The notes under the pieces are model-generated. The model ran no database searches and was not told the origin of the DNA. It saw only the letters and a program-made list of their open reading frames with translations. A stretch of 64,000 nucleotides of DNA from CAMFLJ01 sp965279255. GTDB taxonomy: Bacteria; Actinomycetota; Acidimicrobiia; Acidimicrobiales; Acidimicrobilacustridaceae. This document shows, piece by piece, positions 24,699-33,420 of the stretch; the first letter of the stretch is position 1; each line of letters begins with the position of its first letter. Where the stretch lies: NCBI GenBank assembly GCA_965279255.1, contig OZ257146.1:4092001-4156000 (forward strand), read 5' to 3'. Both the position numbers and the translations under genes were made by a program.

Positions 24699-26474
24699 AT
24701 GAGCGACGACCAGAAGATCTCTCTCGAAGAGGCGCGTGAGCGCTACGCGATCGAGCGTGAGAAGCGCCTGCGGCCCGAGGCCAACGCGCAGTACCACGAC
24801 CTGACCGGCGAGTTCGAGGAGTTCGACCACGATCCCTACTCGCCGCCGATCGTGCGCGAACCGATCACCGAGCACACCCAGGTCGTCATCGTGGGCGGCG
24901 GCTTCGGCGGCATGCTCACCGGCGCCAACCTCACCAAGCTCGGCATCACCGACTTCAAGATCATCGAGAAGGGCGGCGACTTCGGCGGCACCTGGTACTG
25001 GAACCGGTACCCGGGCTGCATGTGCGACGTGGAGTCCTACGTCTACCTCCCGATGCTGGAGGAGACCGGCTTCATGCCCACCATGAAGTACGCGTACGCC
25101 CCCGAGATCTTCGAGTACTGCCAGCTGCTCGGTCGCACCTTCAACCTGTACGACGGCGCGCTGTTCCAGACCGAGGTGGCCGACATGACCTGGGACGACG
25201 AGGCCCAGCTCTGGACCACCGTCACCGACCGCGGCGACCGCATCACGTCGAAGTACGTGGTGATCGCCGGCGGCGTGCTCAGCAAGGCCAAGCTCCCCGG
25301 CATCCCGGGCATCGAGAAGTTCACCGGCCCCAAGTTCCACACCAGCCGCTGGGACTACTCCCAGACCGGCGGTGGCCCCTACGAGCACATGGACAAGCTC
25401 GAGGACAAGGTCGTCGGCGTCATCGGCACCGGCGCCACCGCCGTGCAGGTCGTGCCGGCCGTCGCCCGCTCGGCCAAGGACCTCTTCGTCTTCCAGCGCA
25501 CCCCCGCCTCGGTCGGCGTCCGCAACCAGGGCCCCACCGACGAGGCGTGGTTCAAGAGCCTGGAGCCGGGGTGGCAGAAGGAGCGCATCGAGAACTTCAC
25601 CCAGGCCGTCACGGGCAGCCAGCCGGAGAAGAACCTCGTCGGCGACACCTGGACCCAGATGTTGTGGGTCGACACCCGCAACGTCCCGAAGGACGACGAC
25701 GAAGCCGCGTACTACGAGCGCGAGGACTTCGAGCAGATGCAGGCCCTGCGCGACCGGGTCGACGAGATCATCGACGACCCCGCCACCGCCGAGCTGCTGA
25801 AGCCCTGGTACAGCAAGTTCTGCAAGCGCCCGTGCTTCCACGACGACTACCTGCCGGCGTTCAACCGCGACAACGTGCACCTCGTCGACACCGACGGGCA
25901 CGGCGTCGACCAGATCACCGAGACCTCGGTCGTGGTCGCGGGCGTCGAGTACCCCGTCGACATCCTGGTGTTCGCCTCGGGGTTCGAGGTCACCACCGAC
26001 TACCACCACCGCCTGGGCTTCGACCCCAAGGGCCGGGCCGGCGTGTCGATGAGCGAGTCGTGGGCCGAGGGCCCCCACACCCTCCACGGCGTGCTCACCC
26101 ACGACTTCCCGAACCTGATGATGATCTCGACGGTGCAGGGCGCGTTCGGCACGAACTTCGCCCACTACCTCACCGAGACCTCCAAGCACGTGGCCGAGCT
26201 CATCCAGACCTGCGACGAGGACGGCATCGCCACCATCGAGGCCTCCACCCAGGCCGAGGAGGAGTGGTTCAACCTGCTCATGACGATGGTCGGCGGCCTC
26301 GCCGTCTACAACATGTCGTGCACGCCCGGTTACCTCAACAACGAGCAGGGTGAGGGCGACATGAAGGCGGCCCGCAACTCGCCCTACATGGGCTCGATGC
26401 TGAACTACGCCCGCCTGCTCGAGGCGTGGCGAGCCGAGGGCAGCCTGGCCGGGGCCGACGTCTCCAAGGCCTGA
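24699..26474 (+). CDS. Baeyer-Villiger-type flavin monooxygenase, paralogue 2
   Basis: This 591-residue enzyme has FAD-binding GGGFGG (66-71), the fingerprint FTGPKFHTSRW (about 208-218, again followed by D) and NADPH-binding GTGATA near 244. It matches BVMO 1 end to end without large gaps; the differences cluster around 165-180, 330-345 and the last 80 residues, which could change substrate choice. ATG 24699 has GGACGGAG upstream. The gene ends with a strong hairpin at 26521-26544. The pair suggests duplication with a PadR/cupin/PIG-L unit lying between the copies. Confidence 0.93.
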   Translation: MSDDQKISLEEARERYAIEREKRLRPEANAQYHDLTGEFEEFDHDPYSPPIVREPITEHTQVVIVGGGFGGMLTGANLTKLGITDFKIIEKGGDFGGTWYWNRYPGCMCDVESYVYLPMLEETGFMPTMKYAYAPEIFEYCQLLGRTFNLYDGALFQTEVADMTWDDEAQLWTTVTDRGDRITSKYVVIAGGVLSKAKLPGIPGIEKFTGPKFHTSRWDYSQTGGGPYEHMDKLEDKVVGVIGTGATAVQVVPAVARSAKDLFVFQRTPASVGVRNQGPTDEAWFKSLEPGWQKERIENFTQAVTGSQPEKNLVGDTWTQMLWVDTRNVPKDDDEAAYYEREDFEQMQALRDRVDEIIDDPATAELLKPWYSKFCKRPCFHDDYLPAFNRDNVHLVDTDGHGVDQITETSVVVAGVEYPVDILVFASGFEVTTDYHHRLGFDPKGRAGVSMSESWAEGPHTLHGVLTHDFPNLMMISTVQGAFGTNFAHYLTETSKHVAELIQTCDEDGIATIEASTQAEEEWFNLLMTMVGGLAVYNMSCTPGYLNNEQGEGDMKAARNSPYMGSMLNYARLLEAWRAEGSLAGADVSKA

Positions 26475-26520
26475 GCCTCTGGATCGGACGAGTGCCGGGA
26501 GCCGAGACCCGGTGCACGTG

Positions 26521-26544
26521 GGGCCCCGCCGTGAGGCGGGGCCC
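26521..26544. terminator. Hairpin between convergent BVMO 2 and solute-binding protein genes
   Basis: GGGCCCCGCC (26521-26530), loop GTGA, GGCGGGGCCC (26535-26544): a perfect 10-bp GC stem followed by TTCC. It can terminate transcripts from both directions. Confidence 0.75.
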
Positions 26545-26602
26545 TTCCGCGCCCGGGCCAAGGGGGAACACACCCGGGCGCGGCGGCACCGGCTCCCGCG
26601 CG

Positions 26603-28021
26603 CTACCCCGCCGCGATCTTGCGGTCGGGCCCGAGCTTCGCCCGGTCGACCAGCTCGCCGGTGACCTTCTGGACGTTCTGCGGGTCGCAGTCGAGCTCCC
26701 CGCCGGTCGTCGGCGCGACCTGCACGAACGAGGTGCCGTCGAGCTTGAGCACGACCGCGCACTCCGACGGGAGGTTGGCGGCCACGTCGGCCGGGCCCGA
26801 CAGGCCACCGGCGTCCCAGGCGTCGACGGTGCCCAGCTGGTCGAGCACGCACTGGCGGGTGAGGTCGTTGCCGCAGCTGTCGGCCGCGGTGGCCCACAGC
26901 AGGAAGGCCGACGCCGCGTTCACGCCGAGCCCGCTGATGTTGCCGCCGTCGGCCTTCACGATGTCCATGTAGGCGGTCGTGGCGGGGGAGTCGGCGGCGT
27001 TCTCGAAGGGCACGTTGTTGTACCGGACGTACACGTTGTCGGCCCACCCGTTGGTGTTCCAGGCGGCGAAGGGGGCGTCGTAGAAGTTGCCCTCCTGGAG
27101 CCAGTCGGGGTGGTAGTCGAGCTGGTTGGCCGCCTCGAGCAGGTTCTCGAGCGAGGGGTTGGCGGTGCCGATGAAGGTGACCGCCTCGGCGCCGCAGTCC
27201 TTGAGGTGCTGGACGAAGGGCTTCCAGTCGGCCTCGCCGGCCAGGTTGTACTGCTGGTCGCACGGCAGGAACTCGACGCCGACGGCGGGCCAGGTGGCCT
27301 TCTGCTTGGCGAGCGTGTCGAGCGAGGCCGAGTAGTTGGCGGCGATGGAGGCGACCTTCCTGGCCCGGTCGGGGTACGTCTCGGCGTACCAGCGGGCCAG
27401 GGTGACCTGGTTGTAGTCGATGGGCACGGGCTCGGGCTGGTAGGTGAGGCGCCCGTTGGAGAACGCCGGCGAGGTGCCGTAGGCGGGCACCGACGGCAGG
27501 CCACAGCCCATGCGCACCTCCTCCTGGGCGGAGTCGAGCAGGTAGCCCTGGCCGACGAGGAAGAAGTTGTCGGCCTGGCACGCCGCCGTCATGGCATTCA
27601 CGACCTCGGTGACCTTGGCGTCGTAGTAGTTGCCGACGACCTGGCGGCCGTTGATGCCGCCCTGGTCGTTGCACCACGAGATCAGGGCCTTCACCGCGTC
27701 GCTCATCTCGTGGCCCTGGCCGGCGAGGGCGGTGTAGCCGGCGTCGTCGCCGTAGCCGATGCTCACGGCGGTGTCGGTGACGCCGACGTCGGGCGAGCCG
27801 GACGGTGAGCCGGGCCCGCACGGGCTGCTCAGGGTGCCGAAGGCGTCGGACGCGGGTGCGGTCGTGGAGGCACCGCCGCCCGTGGCCCCGGCATCGTCGC
27901 GGCCGCTGCCGCAGGCGCCGGCCACGAGGGCGAGCACGGCGACGAGCGCCGCCAGCGCCGCAGCGGTCCTGTGCCGTCGCGGGCGCGCCGCCGGACGGGC
28001 GTGTTCGGTCGAGCCGAGCAT
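26603..28021 (-). CDS. Solute-binding lipoprotein, branched-chain amino acid ABC type (type 1 periplasmic fold)
   Basis: This 472-residue secreted lipoprotein has a basic head, a hydrophobic stretch (about 19-36) and a lipobox LVAGAC with Cys37. The mature protein resembles Leu/Ile/Val-binding receptors (VGVTDTAVSIGYGDDAG, INGRQVVGNYYDAK). I chose ATG 28021 because AGGGGA precedes it and the signal peptide then has normal length; an in-frame ATG 36 bases upstream is less likely. No permease or ATPase gene is adjacent, so it is an orphan receptor. Its promoter overlaps a TetR-type operator. Confidence 0.9.
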   Translation of the reverse strand: MLGSTEHARPAARPRRHRTAAALAALVAVLALVAGACGSGRDDAGATGGGASTTAPASDAFGTLSSPCGPGSPSGSPDVGVTDTAVSIGYGDDAGYTALAGQGHEMSDAVKALISWCNDQGGINGRQVVGNYYDAKVTEVVNAMTAACQADNFFLVGQGYLLDSAQEEVRMGCGLPSVPAYGTSPAFSNGRLTYQPEPVPIDYNQVTLARWYAETYPDRARKVASIAANYSASLDTLAKQKATWPAVGVEFLPCDQQYNLAGEADWKPFVQHLKDCGAEAVTFIGTANPSLENLLEAANQLDYHPDWLQEGNFYDAPFAAWNTNGWADNVYVRYNNVPFENAADSPATTAYMDIVKADGGNISGLGVNAASAFLLWATAADSCGNDLTRQCVLDQLGTVDAWDAGGLSGPADVAANLPSECAVVLKLDGTSFVQVAPTTGGELDCDPQNVQKVTGELVDRAKLGPDRKIAAG

Positions 28022-28058
28022 CTGATCCCCTGCTTTCCTGGCGCCCCCCGACGCCATT

Positions 28059-28075
28059 TGCGTAGACTCTACGCA
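28059..28075. promoter_or_regulatory. TetR-type operator 1
   Basis: TGCGTAGACTCTACGCA, a perfect 17-base palindrome covering the -10 of the lipoprotein promoter. The flanks extend it: ATTTGCGT at 28056-28063 is repeated inverted as ACGCAAAT at 28083-28090. Confidence 0.75.
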
Positions 28076-28094
28076 TAATGCGACGCAAATACAA
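28066..28094 (-). promoter_or_regulatory. Promoter of the solute-binding lipoprotein gene
   Basis: On the minus strand -35 TTGTAT (28094-28089), 17-base spacer, -10 TAGAGT (28071-28066). The -10 lies in the middle of the TetR-type palindrome. Confidence 0.65.
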
Positions 28095-28151
28095 CCGACT
28101 CACTCGGGCTTGGTCGGGGGCCGGCCCCGACCGGCCCCGTGAGGGTCGCAG

Positions 28152-28157
28152 TAGGGT
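28152..28157 (+). promoter_or_regulatory. -10 hexamer of a predicted leaderless promoter (TetR gene)
   Basis: TAGGGT followed by six bases and ATG 28164. No separate Shine-Dalgarno. Confidence 0.5.
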
Positions 28158-28163
28158 GCGGCC

Positions 28164-28850
28164 ATGACCGCTCCGGAGGCCGAGGCGTCGGCCACGCCGA
28201 AGCGTCGTGGCTGCAAGCCCAGGGCCAGCCGCGAGGAGATCGTCGCCGCGGCCATCGAGCTGCTCGAGCGCGACCCCCACGAACCGCTCACCATCGCCCG
28301 GGTGGCCGACGCCGTGGGACTGGCCCCGATGACCCTGTACCGGTACTTCGACGACCGGGCCGAGCTGCTGGGCGCCATCGTGCGGGCCGTGCGGGCCGAT
28401 CGTCCCCCCGTCTCGGTCGACCCCGACCTGTCGTGGCGGGAGCAGGTGGCGGAGTGGATGACCAGCGTCCGCGACCAGATCGTGCGCTACCCGCAGCTGC
28501 TGCAGTTCACCGTCGAGGGCGGCCACCAGGACTGGCTCGTCGACGGCGCCGAGCTCGTCGCCATCTTCGAGCGCGTGGGGGAGTGGGACGACGCCGAGCT
28601 GGCGAAGGCCCACTACTGGGTGTCGGCCACGACCCTCGGCCACGCCATCATCGACGCCAACCGCCTCCCCGAGGCCCCCATCAGCGCCATGTACGGCGAG
28701 CTCGCCCACCTGCCCGAGGACGCGGCGGCGCGGATGGCACGGGTGATCCCCGGCCTGGCGGCGGTGCACGAGCACTCCTTCGCCCTCGTCGTCGACCGCA
28801 CGGTGGCCGCCCTCGAGGGCATGGTCCCGGGGACGTCGCGACCGTCCTGA
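28164..28850 (+). CDS. TetR/AcrR-family transcriptional regulator
   Basis: This 228-residue regulator has its helix-turn-helix at about 34-65 (LTIARVADAVGLAPMTLYRYF) and a C-terminal ligand-binding domain of roughly 150 residues with a TetR_C-like helical pattern. It has a basic N-terminus (PKRRGCKPRA). Matching palindromes TGCGTA-N5-TACGCR lie on both sides of the gene, at 28059-28075 and 28880-28896, which makes this protein the best candidate to bind them. It would then control the divergent lipoprotein and the downstream SDR/amidohydrolase operon. Its own start is probably leaderless. Confidence 0.92.
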   Translation: MTAPEAEASATPKRRGCKPRASREEIVAAAIELLERDPHEPLTIARVADAVGLAPMTLYRYFDDRAELLGAIVRAVRADRPPVSVDPDLSWREQVAEWMTSVRDQIVRYPQLLQFTVEGGHQDWLVDGAELVAIFERVGEWDDAELAKAHYWVSATTLGHAIIDANRLPEAPISAMYGELAHLPEDAAARMARVIPGLAAVHEHSFALVVDRTVAALEGMVPGTSRPS

Positions 28851-28879
28851 ACACGTGATCAGCATTTCGGCATTGCATT

Positions 28880-28896
28880 TGCGTATGAGATACGCG
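28880..28896. promoter_or_regulatory. TetR-type operator 2
   Basis: TGCGTATGAGATACGCG. The inner GCGTATGAGATACGC (28881-28895) is perfect. It shares TGCGTA-N5-TACGC with operator 1. A TTGCAT at 28873-28878 and GAATGT at 28896-28901 with 17-base spacing could be the promoter, with the operator filling the spacer. Confidence 0.72.
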
Positions 28897-28943
28897 AATG
28901 TGCTCCTGCCGGCCAGGGGGGCGGGCAGGAGGGGGATGCCGAC

Positions 28944-29858
28944 GTGTCGAAGCCGCTCGACGGACAGGTCGCGCTGGTCACCGGAGCCAGCAAGAACATC
29001 GGGAAGGGCATCGCCCTCGAGGTCGGGGCCCAGGGGGCGATCACCTACGTCACGGCCCGCAGCCTCGACGACGTGCCCGGGCAGTTGGCCAGCCTGCAGC
29101 GCACGGTCGCCGAGATCGAGGCGGCCGGCGGGACGGCGATCCCGGTGGCCTGTGACCACACCGACGACGACCAGGTGCGGGCGGTGTTCCGGCGCATCGA
29201 GCAGGAGCAGGGGCGGCTCGATCTCGTCGTGAACGTGGCCTCGCCGGAGTTCAGCGCCATGGTCGGGGTGCCGTTCTGGGAGATCCCGTTCCACGAGATC
29301 ACCCGCTGCCTCGAGGTCGGGCCCCGGTCCGACTACGTCACCACCGCGTTGGCTGCGCCGATGATGATCGCCCAGGGGTCCGGGCTGATCATCAACATCT
29401 CGTCGCACGGGGCCAACAGCTACCTGCTCTCGGTGCCCTACGGCGTCGGCAAGGCCGCCATCGACAAGGTCACCCAGGACACGGCGTTGGAGCTGAGGCC
29501 CCACGGCGTGGCCGTCGTCTCGCTGTGGCCGGGCCTGGTGCTGACCGAGGGCCTGCTCGCCAACACCGAGGTCGATGCCGACGGGCGCCGCACCCTGCAG
29601 GGCCTCGACATCTCCTTCGGGGAGTCGCCCAAGTTCAACGGCAAGGGGGTCGTGGCGTTGGCGTCCGACCCCGCCGTGCTCGAGCGCACCGGCGGCTCGT
29701 TCTTCACCGGCGTGCTCGCCCGTGAGTACGGGTTCACCGAGGACGACGGCTCGCTGCCCCCGCTCACCGACGAAGGGCTCGTGTCGGTGATGGACGAGAG
29801 CGAGATCCCCGACTACTGGCGCGGTGTGAACCGCTTCACCGAGACGGAGCGGGCATGA
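28944..29858 (+). CDS. Short-chain dehydrogenase/reductase (DHRS1-like)
   Basis: This 304-residue SDR starts at GTG 28944 with AGGAGGGGG about eight bases upstream. Cofactor-binding TGASKNIGKG (about 14-23) follows the first strand; the usual NNAG is replaced by NVASP (about 97-101); catalytic Ser is in NISSHG, and Tyr/Lys in YGVGK near 170-174. The length and C-terminal extension (about 60 residues beyond a classical SDR) resemble DHRS1, which reduces steroids and other ketones. It is the first gene of a three-gene operon behind TetR operator 2 and overlaps the amidohydrolase by four bases. Confidence 0.9.
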   Translation: MSKPLDGQVALVTGASKNIGKGIALEVGAQGAITYVTARSLDDVPGQLASLQRTVAEIEAAGGTAIPVACDHTDDDQVRAVFRRIEQEQGRLDLVVNVASPEFSAMVGVPFWEIPFHEITRCLEVGPRSDYVTTALAAPMMIAQGSGLIINISSHGANSYLLSVPYGVGKAAIDKVTQDTALELRPHGVAVVSLWPGLVLTEGLLANTEVDADGRRTLQGLDISFGESPKFNGKGVVALASDPAVLERTGGSFFTGVLAREYGFTEDDGSLPPLTDEGLVSVMDESEIPDYWRGVNRFTETERA

Positions 29859-31171
29859 CCACCACCGGAAGCGATCGCCTCATGCTGGTCTCGGCCGACG
29901 GGCACGCCGGCCCCCCGCTCGAGGGGTACCGGCCCTACGTCGAGGCGTCGATGCGCGACGAGTACGAGACGTTCCTGGTCGAGCGCGAAGAGTGGCGCAG
30001 CGAGCGCAACCGCTCGATGGGCCTGCCCGAGGACGGCGAGCTGGTGCACGCCCTCTTCGGCGCCGAGATGGTCGACATCTGGTCGAACCAGGAGGCCGTG
30101 CGCACCGGTGGCCTCAGCGGGGTGTGGGACTCCGGGCGCCGCAACCGCGAGCTCGAGTCCGAGGGCATCGTGGCCGAGGTGCTGTTCCCCGACTTCCAGA
30201 ACAGCAACGAGCCTCCGTGGGGCGCGGCGTTCCCGTTCCCGCACACCTCACCCGACCTGCGGGTGGCGGGGGCCCGCATCTTCAACCGCTGGCTCGCCGA
30301 CTTCTGCGCCGAGCTGCCCGGGCGTCGCGCCGGCGTCGCCATCGTGCAGCCCCACGACATCGACACCGCGGTGTCCGAGGTGCGGTGGGTGCGCGAGCAC
30401 GGCCTCGCCAGCGTGATGCTGCCCACCGGCGACGGCGACCTGCCCTCGTACCACGACCCGGTCTACGACCCCCTGTGGGCGGCGTTCGTCGACCAGGGCA
30501 TGCCCGTCACGTTCCACTCCGGAGGCACGCCGTGGCTGGGGTACGGCCTGGAGGCCATGTGGGTCACCAAGCAGGAGTTCATGTGGTGGGCTCGCCGCCC
30601 GCTCTACCAGCTGATCATGGGCGGGGTCTTCGCCCGCTTCCCCGACCTGAAGGTGGCCTTCACCGAGGTCGGCATCGACTGGGTGCCGTCACAGCTCGAG
30701 CGTCTCGACGAGGCCTACGAGTCGCCGTTCGAGCGCGGCATCACCGACGTGCTCACGTCATCGCCCACCGGCTACTTCCGGTCGAACTGCTACGTCGGTG
30801 CCTCGTTCATGAGCCGGGCCGAGTGCGAGATCCGCGACCAGATCGGCGTCGACCGCATCATGTGGGGCGCCGACTACCCCCACATCGAGGGCACGTGGCC
30901 ACACTCGCTGCCGGCCCTGCGCGAGGCGGTGAACGGCTGCACCGAGGCCGAGGTCCGCATGATCGCGGGCGAGACCGCGGCCGAGGTGTACGGCTTCGAC
31001 ACCGCCCTGCTGCGTCCCGTCGCCGACCGCATCGGCCCGACGGTCGACGACGTGGTCACGGCCTACGAGGCGCCGCCGGCCACCTACGCCGAGGTCGACT
31101 ACGCCCTGGGCAAGGTCAGCGGGCTCGAGTCGGGGCGGCGCCTGCTCGGCACCATGCTGGGCGGGGAGTGA
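29855..31171 (+). CDS. Amidohydrolase-2 family metal-dependent hydrolase/decarboxylase
   Basis: This 438-residue TIM-barrel protein has VSADGHA near the N-terminus (the HxH position reads D-G-H, so one ligand is Asp), VTFHSGG with a conserved metal His, FTEVGIDW, and WGADYPH with the catalytic Asp. These are the marks of the ACMSD-like amidohydrolase-2 group, which hydrolyses or decarboxylates aromatic and cyclic acids. ATGA overlaps the SDR stop, and the next SDR starts right after its own stop. The operon therefore combines two oxidoreductases and a C-C or C-N bond-cleaving enzyme. Confidence 0.9.
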   Translation: MTTTGSDRLMLVSADGHAGPPLEGYRPYVEASMRDEYETFLVEREEWRSERNRSMGLPEDGELVHALFGAEMVDIWSNQEAVRTGGLSGVWDSGRRNRELESEGIVAEVLFPDFQNSNEPPWGAAFPFPHTSPDLRVAGARIFNRWLADFCAELPGRRAGVAIVQPHDIDTAVSEVRWVREHGLASVMLPTGDGDLPSYHDPVYDPLWAAFVDQGMPVTFHSGGTPWLGYGLEAMWVTKQEFMWWARRPLYQLIMGGVFARFPDLKVAFTEVGIDWVPSQLERLDEAYESPFERGITDVLTSSPTGYFRSNCYVGASFMSRAECEIRDQIGVDRIMWGADYPHIEGTWPHSLPALREAVNGCTEAEVRMIAGETAAEVYGFDTALLRPVADRIGPTVDDVVTAYEAPPATYAEVDYALGKVSGLESGRRLLGTMLGGE

Positions 31172-31173
31172 CG

Positions 31174-31893
31174 GTGCCCGACCTCGCCGGGCGGGTCGCC
31201 CTGGTCACCGGGGCGGGTGCGGGCGTCGGTGTCGGTGTCGCCCAGGTGCTCGCCGACCACGGGGCCACCGTGGTGGTGAACGACCTGCACGCCGAGCGGG
31301 CCGAGTCGACCGCCGCGCTCGTCGGCGGCACCGCGGTGCCCTTCGACGTCACCGACCTCGCCGCAGTGCGAGCGGCGGTGGCCACCATCGAGCGCGGCAT
31401 CGGCCCGGTCGACGTGCTCGTCAACAACGCCGGCATCCCGGCCGACGGCTTCGTGCCGGCCCCGTTCCTCCAGAGCGGGCCCGCCGACTGGGCCCGCTTC
31501 GTCGACCTCAACCTCTACGGCGTGATGAACGGCATGCACGCCACCCTGCCCGGCATGTGCGCCCGCGGCTGGGGCCGGGTGGTCACCATCTCGTCCGACG
31601 CCGGCCGCACGGGCGCCGCCATCGGCGTGTCGCTCTACGGCGCGTCGAAGGCCGCCGCGGTGGCGCTGACCAGGCACGTGGCCCACGAGGTCGGGCCGTC
31701 CGGGGTCACCGTCAACTGCCTGTCGCTCGGGCTCATGGCCGGCGCCCTGCCCGAGGAGTTCGCCGCCGGCAACCCCATCCCGCGCCTCGGCCAGCCGGCC
31801 GACGTCGGTCACGCCGTGGCCTTCCTGGCCTCCGACGGCGCCGAGTGGATCACGGGCCAGGTCGTCGCCGTCAACGGCGGCGCCCTCACCTGA
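31174..31893 (+). CDS. Short-chain dehydrogenase/reductase
   Basis: This 239-residue classical SDR has TGAGAGVGVGVAQVL (cofactor loop, about 12-26), NNAG near 85, SSDAG with catalytic Ser, and YGASK with the Tyr/Lys pair near 150-154. Start: GTG 31174 has GGGGAG five bases upstream. GTG 31168 would overlap the amidohydrolase stop (GTGA) but leaves no room for that site, so I prefer 31174. It is the last gene of the TetR-controlled operon and ends 41 bases before a hairpin at the convergent junction. Confidence 0.9.
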   Translation: MPDLAGRVALVTGAGAGVGVGVAQVLADHGATVVVNDLHAERAESTAALVGGTAVPFDVTDLAAVRAAVATIERGIGPVDVLVNNAGIPADGFVPAPFLQSGPADWARFVDLNLYGVMNGMHATLPGMCARGWGRVVTISSDAGRTGAAIGVSLYGASKAAAVALTRHVAHEVGPSGVTVNCLSLGLMAGALPEEFAAGNPIPRLGQPADVGHAVAFLASDGAEWITGQVVAVNGGALT

Positions 31894-31933
31894 GGCCCGT
31901 ACCTACTGGCCGGCCACCGGCCCCGCCCTCTCT

Positions 31934-31985
31934 CGTTCTCGTCGCGCTTTCACGTCGCCGGCAACAGGAAAGAGCGACAAGAACG
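31934..31985. terminator. Long hairpin at a convergent junction
   Basis: CGTTCTCGTCGCGCTTTC (31934-31951) pairs with GAAAGAGCGACAAGAACG (31968-31985) at 16 of 18 positions, with a 16-base loop. It lies between the SDR stop (31893) and the phosphotransferase stop (32023). Its CTTTC/GAAAG and GTTCT ends make it a third hairpin type, distinct from families A and B. Confidence 0.75.
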
Positions 31986-32022
31986 GCTGCCGGGAGGCTG
32001 CTCGGGCGCGGGTGAACGACGA

Positions 32023-33420
32023 TCAGGCGTCGAGGGCGGACCAGGTGCGCTCGGGGTAGAGCGAGACGGCCGGCTCGTACAGCCACTCGTCGCGGTAGGC
32101 CCGGCGGGTGAGGTAGGTGATGACGGCGGCGTCGTCGACCGACCCGGCGATGATGGCCTCGTCGAGCAGGGCCGTGCCCTCGGCGCGGGTGGCCGGCCGG
32201 CTGCCGAGCACCTCGGCGAGCTCGTCGCACTCGATGGCATCGAGGATGGCCCCGAAGCGCCGGCGACGGTCCATGATCCGGATGAGCGTCTCGGCGTCCC
32301 TGGCCCGTGAGGTGGCGAAGGCGTCGGTGAGCTTGGGGCGCACGTCGCGCTCGAGCGACCAGATGGCCGCCGCCGCCACGATGTCGCGCTCGCCGTCGTC
32401 GTCGGCGGGCAGCTCCGGGCGCTCGACGGTGATGCCGGCGGCCTCGGCGATCGACTCGCACGTCGACCGGTCGCCCACGTAGCGGTAGCAGAGGTACCAG
32501 GCCAGCGACTCCCGGGGGTGGGCGTTCTCGGTGATGAAGTGGATCGGGATCATGCCCCGCACGTTCTGCTGCACCCGGTAGTACTGGGCCGCGAAGCGCT
32601 CGTAGGGGATGCCGGACTCGGCCTCGTACAGGTGGAACAGCCCGTCGAGCCCGCCCGACGGGTTCCAGAACTCGCGCACGCAGATGTTGCCGATGTCCTC
32701 GAGCGGATCGCCGAGGTGGGCCCACTCGAGGTCGATGATGGCGCTGACCCGGTCGCCGTCGAACATGAAGTTGACCGGTCCGGTGTCGCCCTGCACGAGC
32801 GACAGGCGGTGCAGCGTCGTGGGCACGTTGCGGCGCAGCCAGCTCACCCCGTAGGTGATGAGCGGCTCGGTGTAGCCGGCGAGGAAGTCGGCCCACTGGG
32901 TGAGGGCGAGGTCGACGTCGTTGAGCGCCGCCTCGGCCGGGGTGGTGGGCACGTTCGGCATGTGCCGGGTCAGGTCGAGCTCGTCGGGGTCGAGCAGGTG
33001 CATGCGGGCGATGACCCGGATGAAGTCCTCCATCACCGCCCGCTGCTGGACGGGGTCGTCGAGCTTGTCGATGTCGGAGCGGCCCCGCACCCGCTCGAAC
33101 AACGTGCAGCGCAGCTCGTCGTTGCGGCCGTGCACGATCGGCACGGGGATGTCGGTGGCGGCCAGGGCCTGGATCACCTTGGTCTCGCGCACGAGCGAGG
33201 TCGAGGAGGTCTCGGGCACCTCGTGGCGGTCGAGGCGCAGGAAGCACTCGAGCACCGAGCCGTCGGGCCGGGTGACGTCGACGACCCAGGCCTCGCGACG
33301 GGCGACGTGGCGCTCGAGGTGGGTGATGGTGCCGCCGCCGGTCTCGGCGATCCACTCGACCATGCCCTCGGGGAGGTCGTGGACGAGCCCGTCGGTGGCG
33401 GGGGCGTCGGCGGTGCTCAT
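32023..33420 (-). CDS. Aminoglycoside-phosphotransferase-fold (APH/choline-kinase-like) protein
   Basis: This 465-residue kinase-like protein has a catalytic loop LVQGDTGPVNFMFDGD (HGD replaced by QGD; Asp and Asn present, about 228-243) and a metal-binding IIDLEWAHLGDP (DLE/W type, about 248-259). The C-terminal 150 residues are an added helical region. Actinobacterial proteins of this kind sit next to acyl-CoA dehydrogenase or SDR genes and act on small metabolites, not antibiotics; that is inference from context. Start ATG 33420 overlaps the upstream SDR stop (ATGA). Confidence 0.87.
   Translation of the reverse strand: MSTADAPATDGLVHDLPEGMVEWIAETGGGTITHLERHVARREAWVVDVTRPDGSVLECFLRLDRHEVPETSSTSLVRETKVIQALAATDIPVPIVHGRNDELRCTLFERVRGRSDIDKLDDPVQQRAVMEDFIRVIARMHLLDPDELDLTRHMPNVPTTPAEAALNDVDLALTQWADFLAGYTEPLITYGVSWLRRNVPTTLHRLSLVQGDTGPVNFMFDGDRVSAIIDLEWAHLGDPLEDIGNICVREFWNPSGGLDGLFHLYEAESGIPYERFAAQYYRVQQNVRGMIPIHFITENAHPRESLAWYLCYRYVGDRSTCESIAEAAGITVERPELPADDDGERDIVAAAAIWSLERDVRPKLTDAFATSRARDAETLIRIMDRRRRFGAILDAIECDELAEVLGSRPATRAEGTALLDEAIIAGSVDDAAVITYLTRRAYRDEWLYEPAVSLYPERTWSALDA

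Noticed and set aside
24672..29504. A 1610-codon open frame on the minus strand
   Set aside because: It runs antisense through BVMO 2, then through the lipoprotein and SDR genes. The translation is Val/Gly/Leu/Arg-rich without any motif. Such long antisense frames are a by-product of GC-rich codon third positions.
32023..33420. An aminoglycoside resistance gene
   Set aside because: The catalytic loop has QGD in place of HGD and the context is an SDR operon. A metabolic kinase is more likely.
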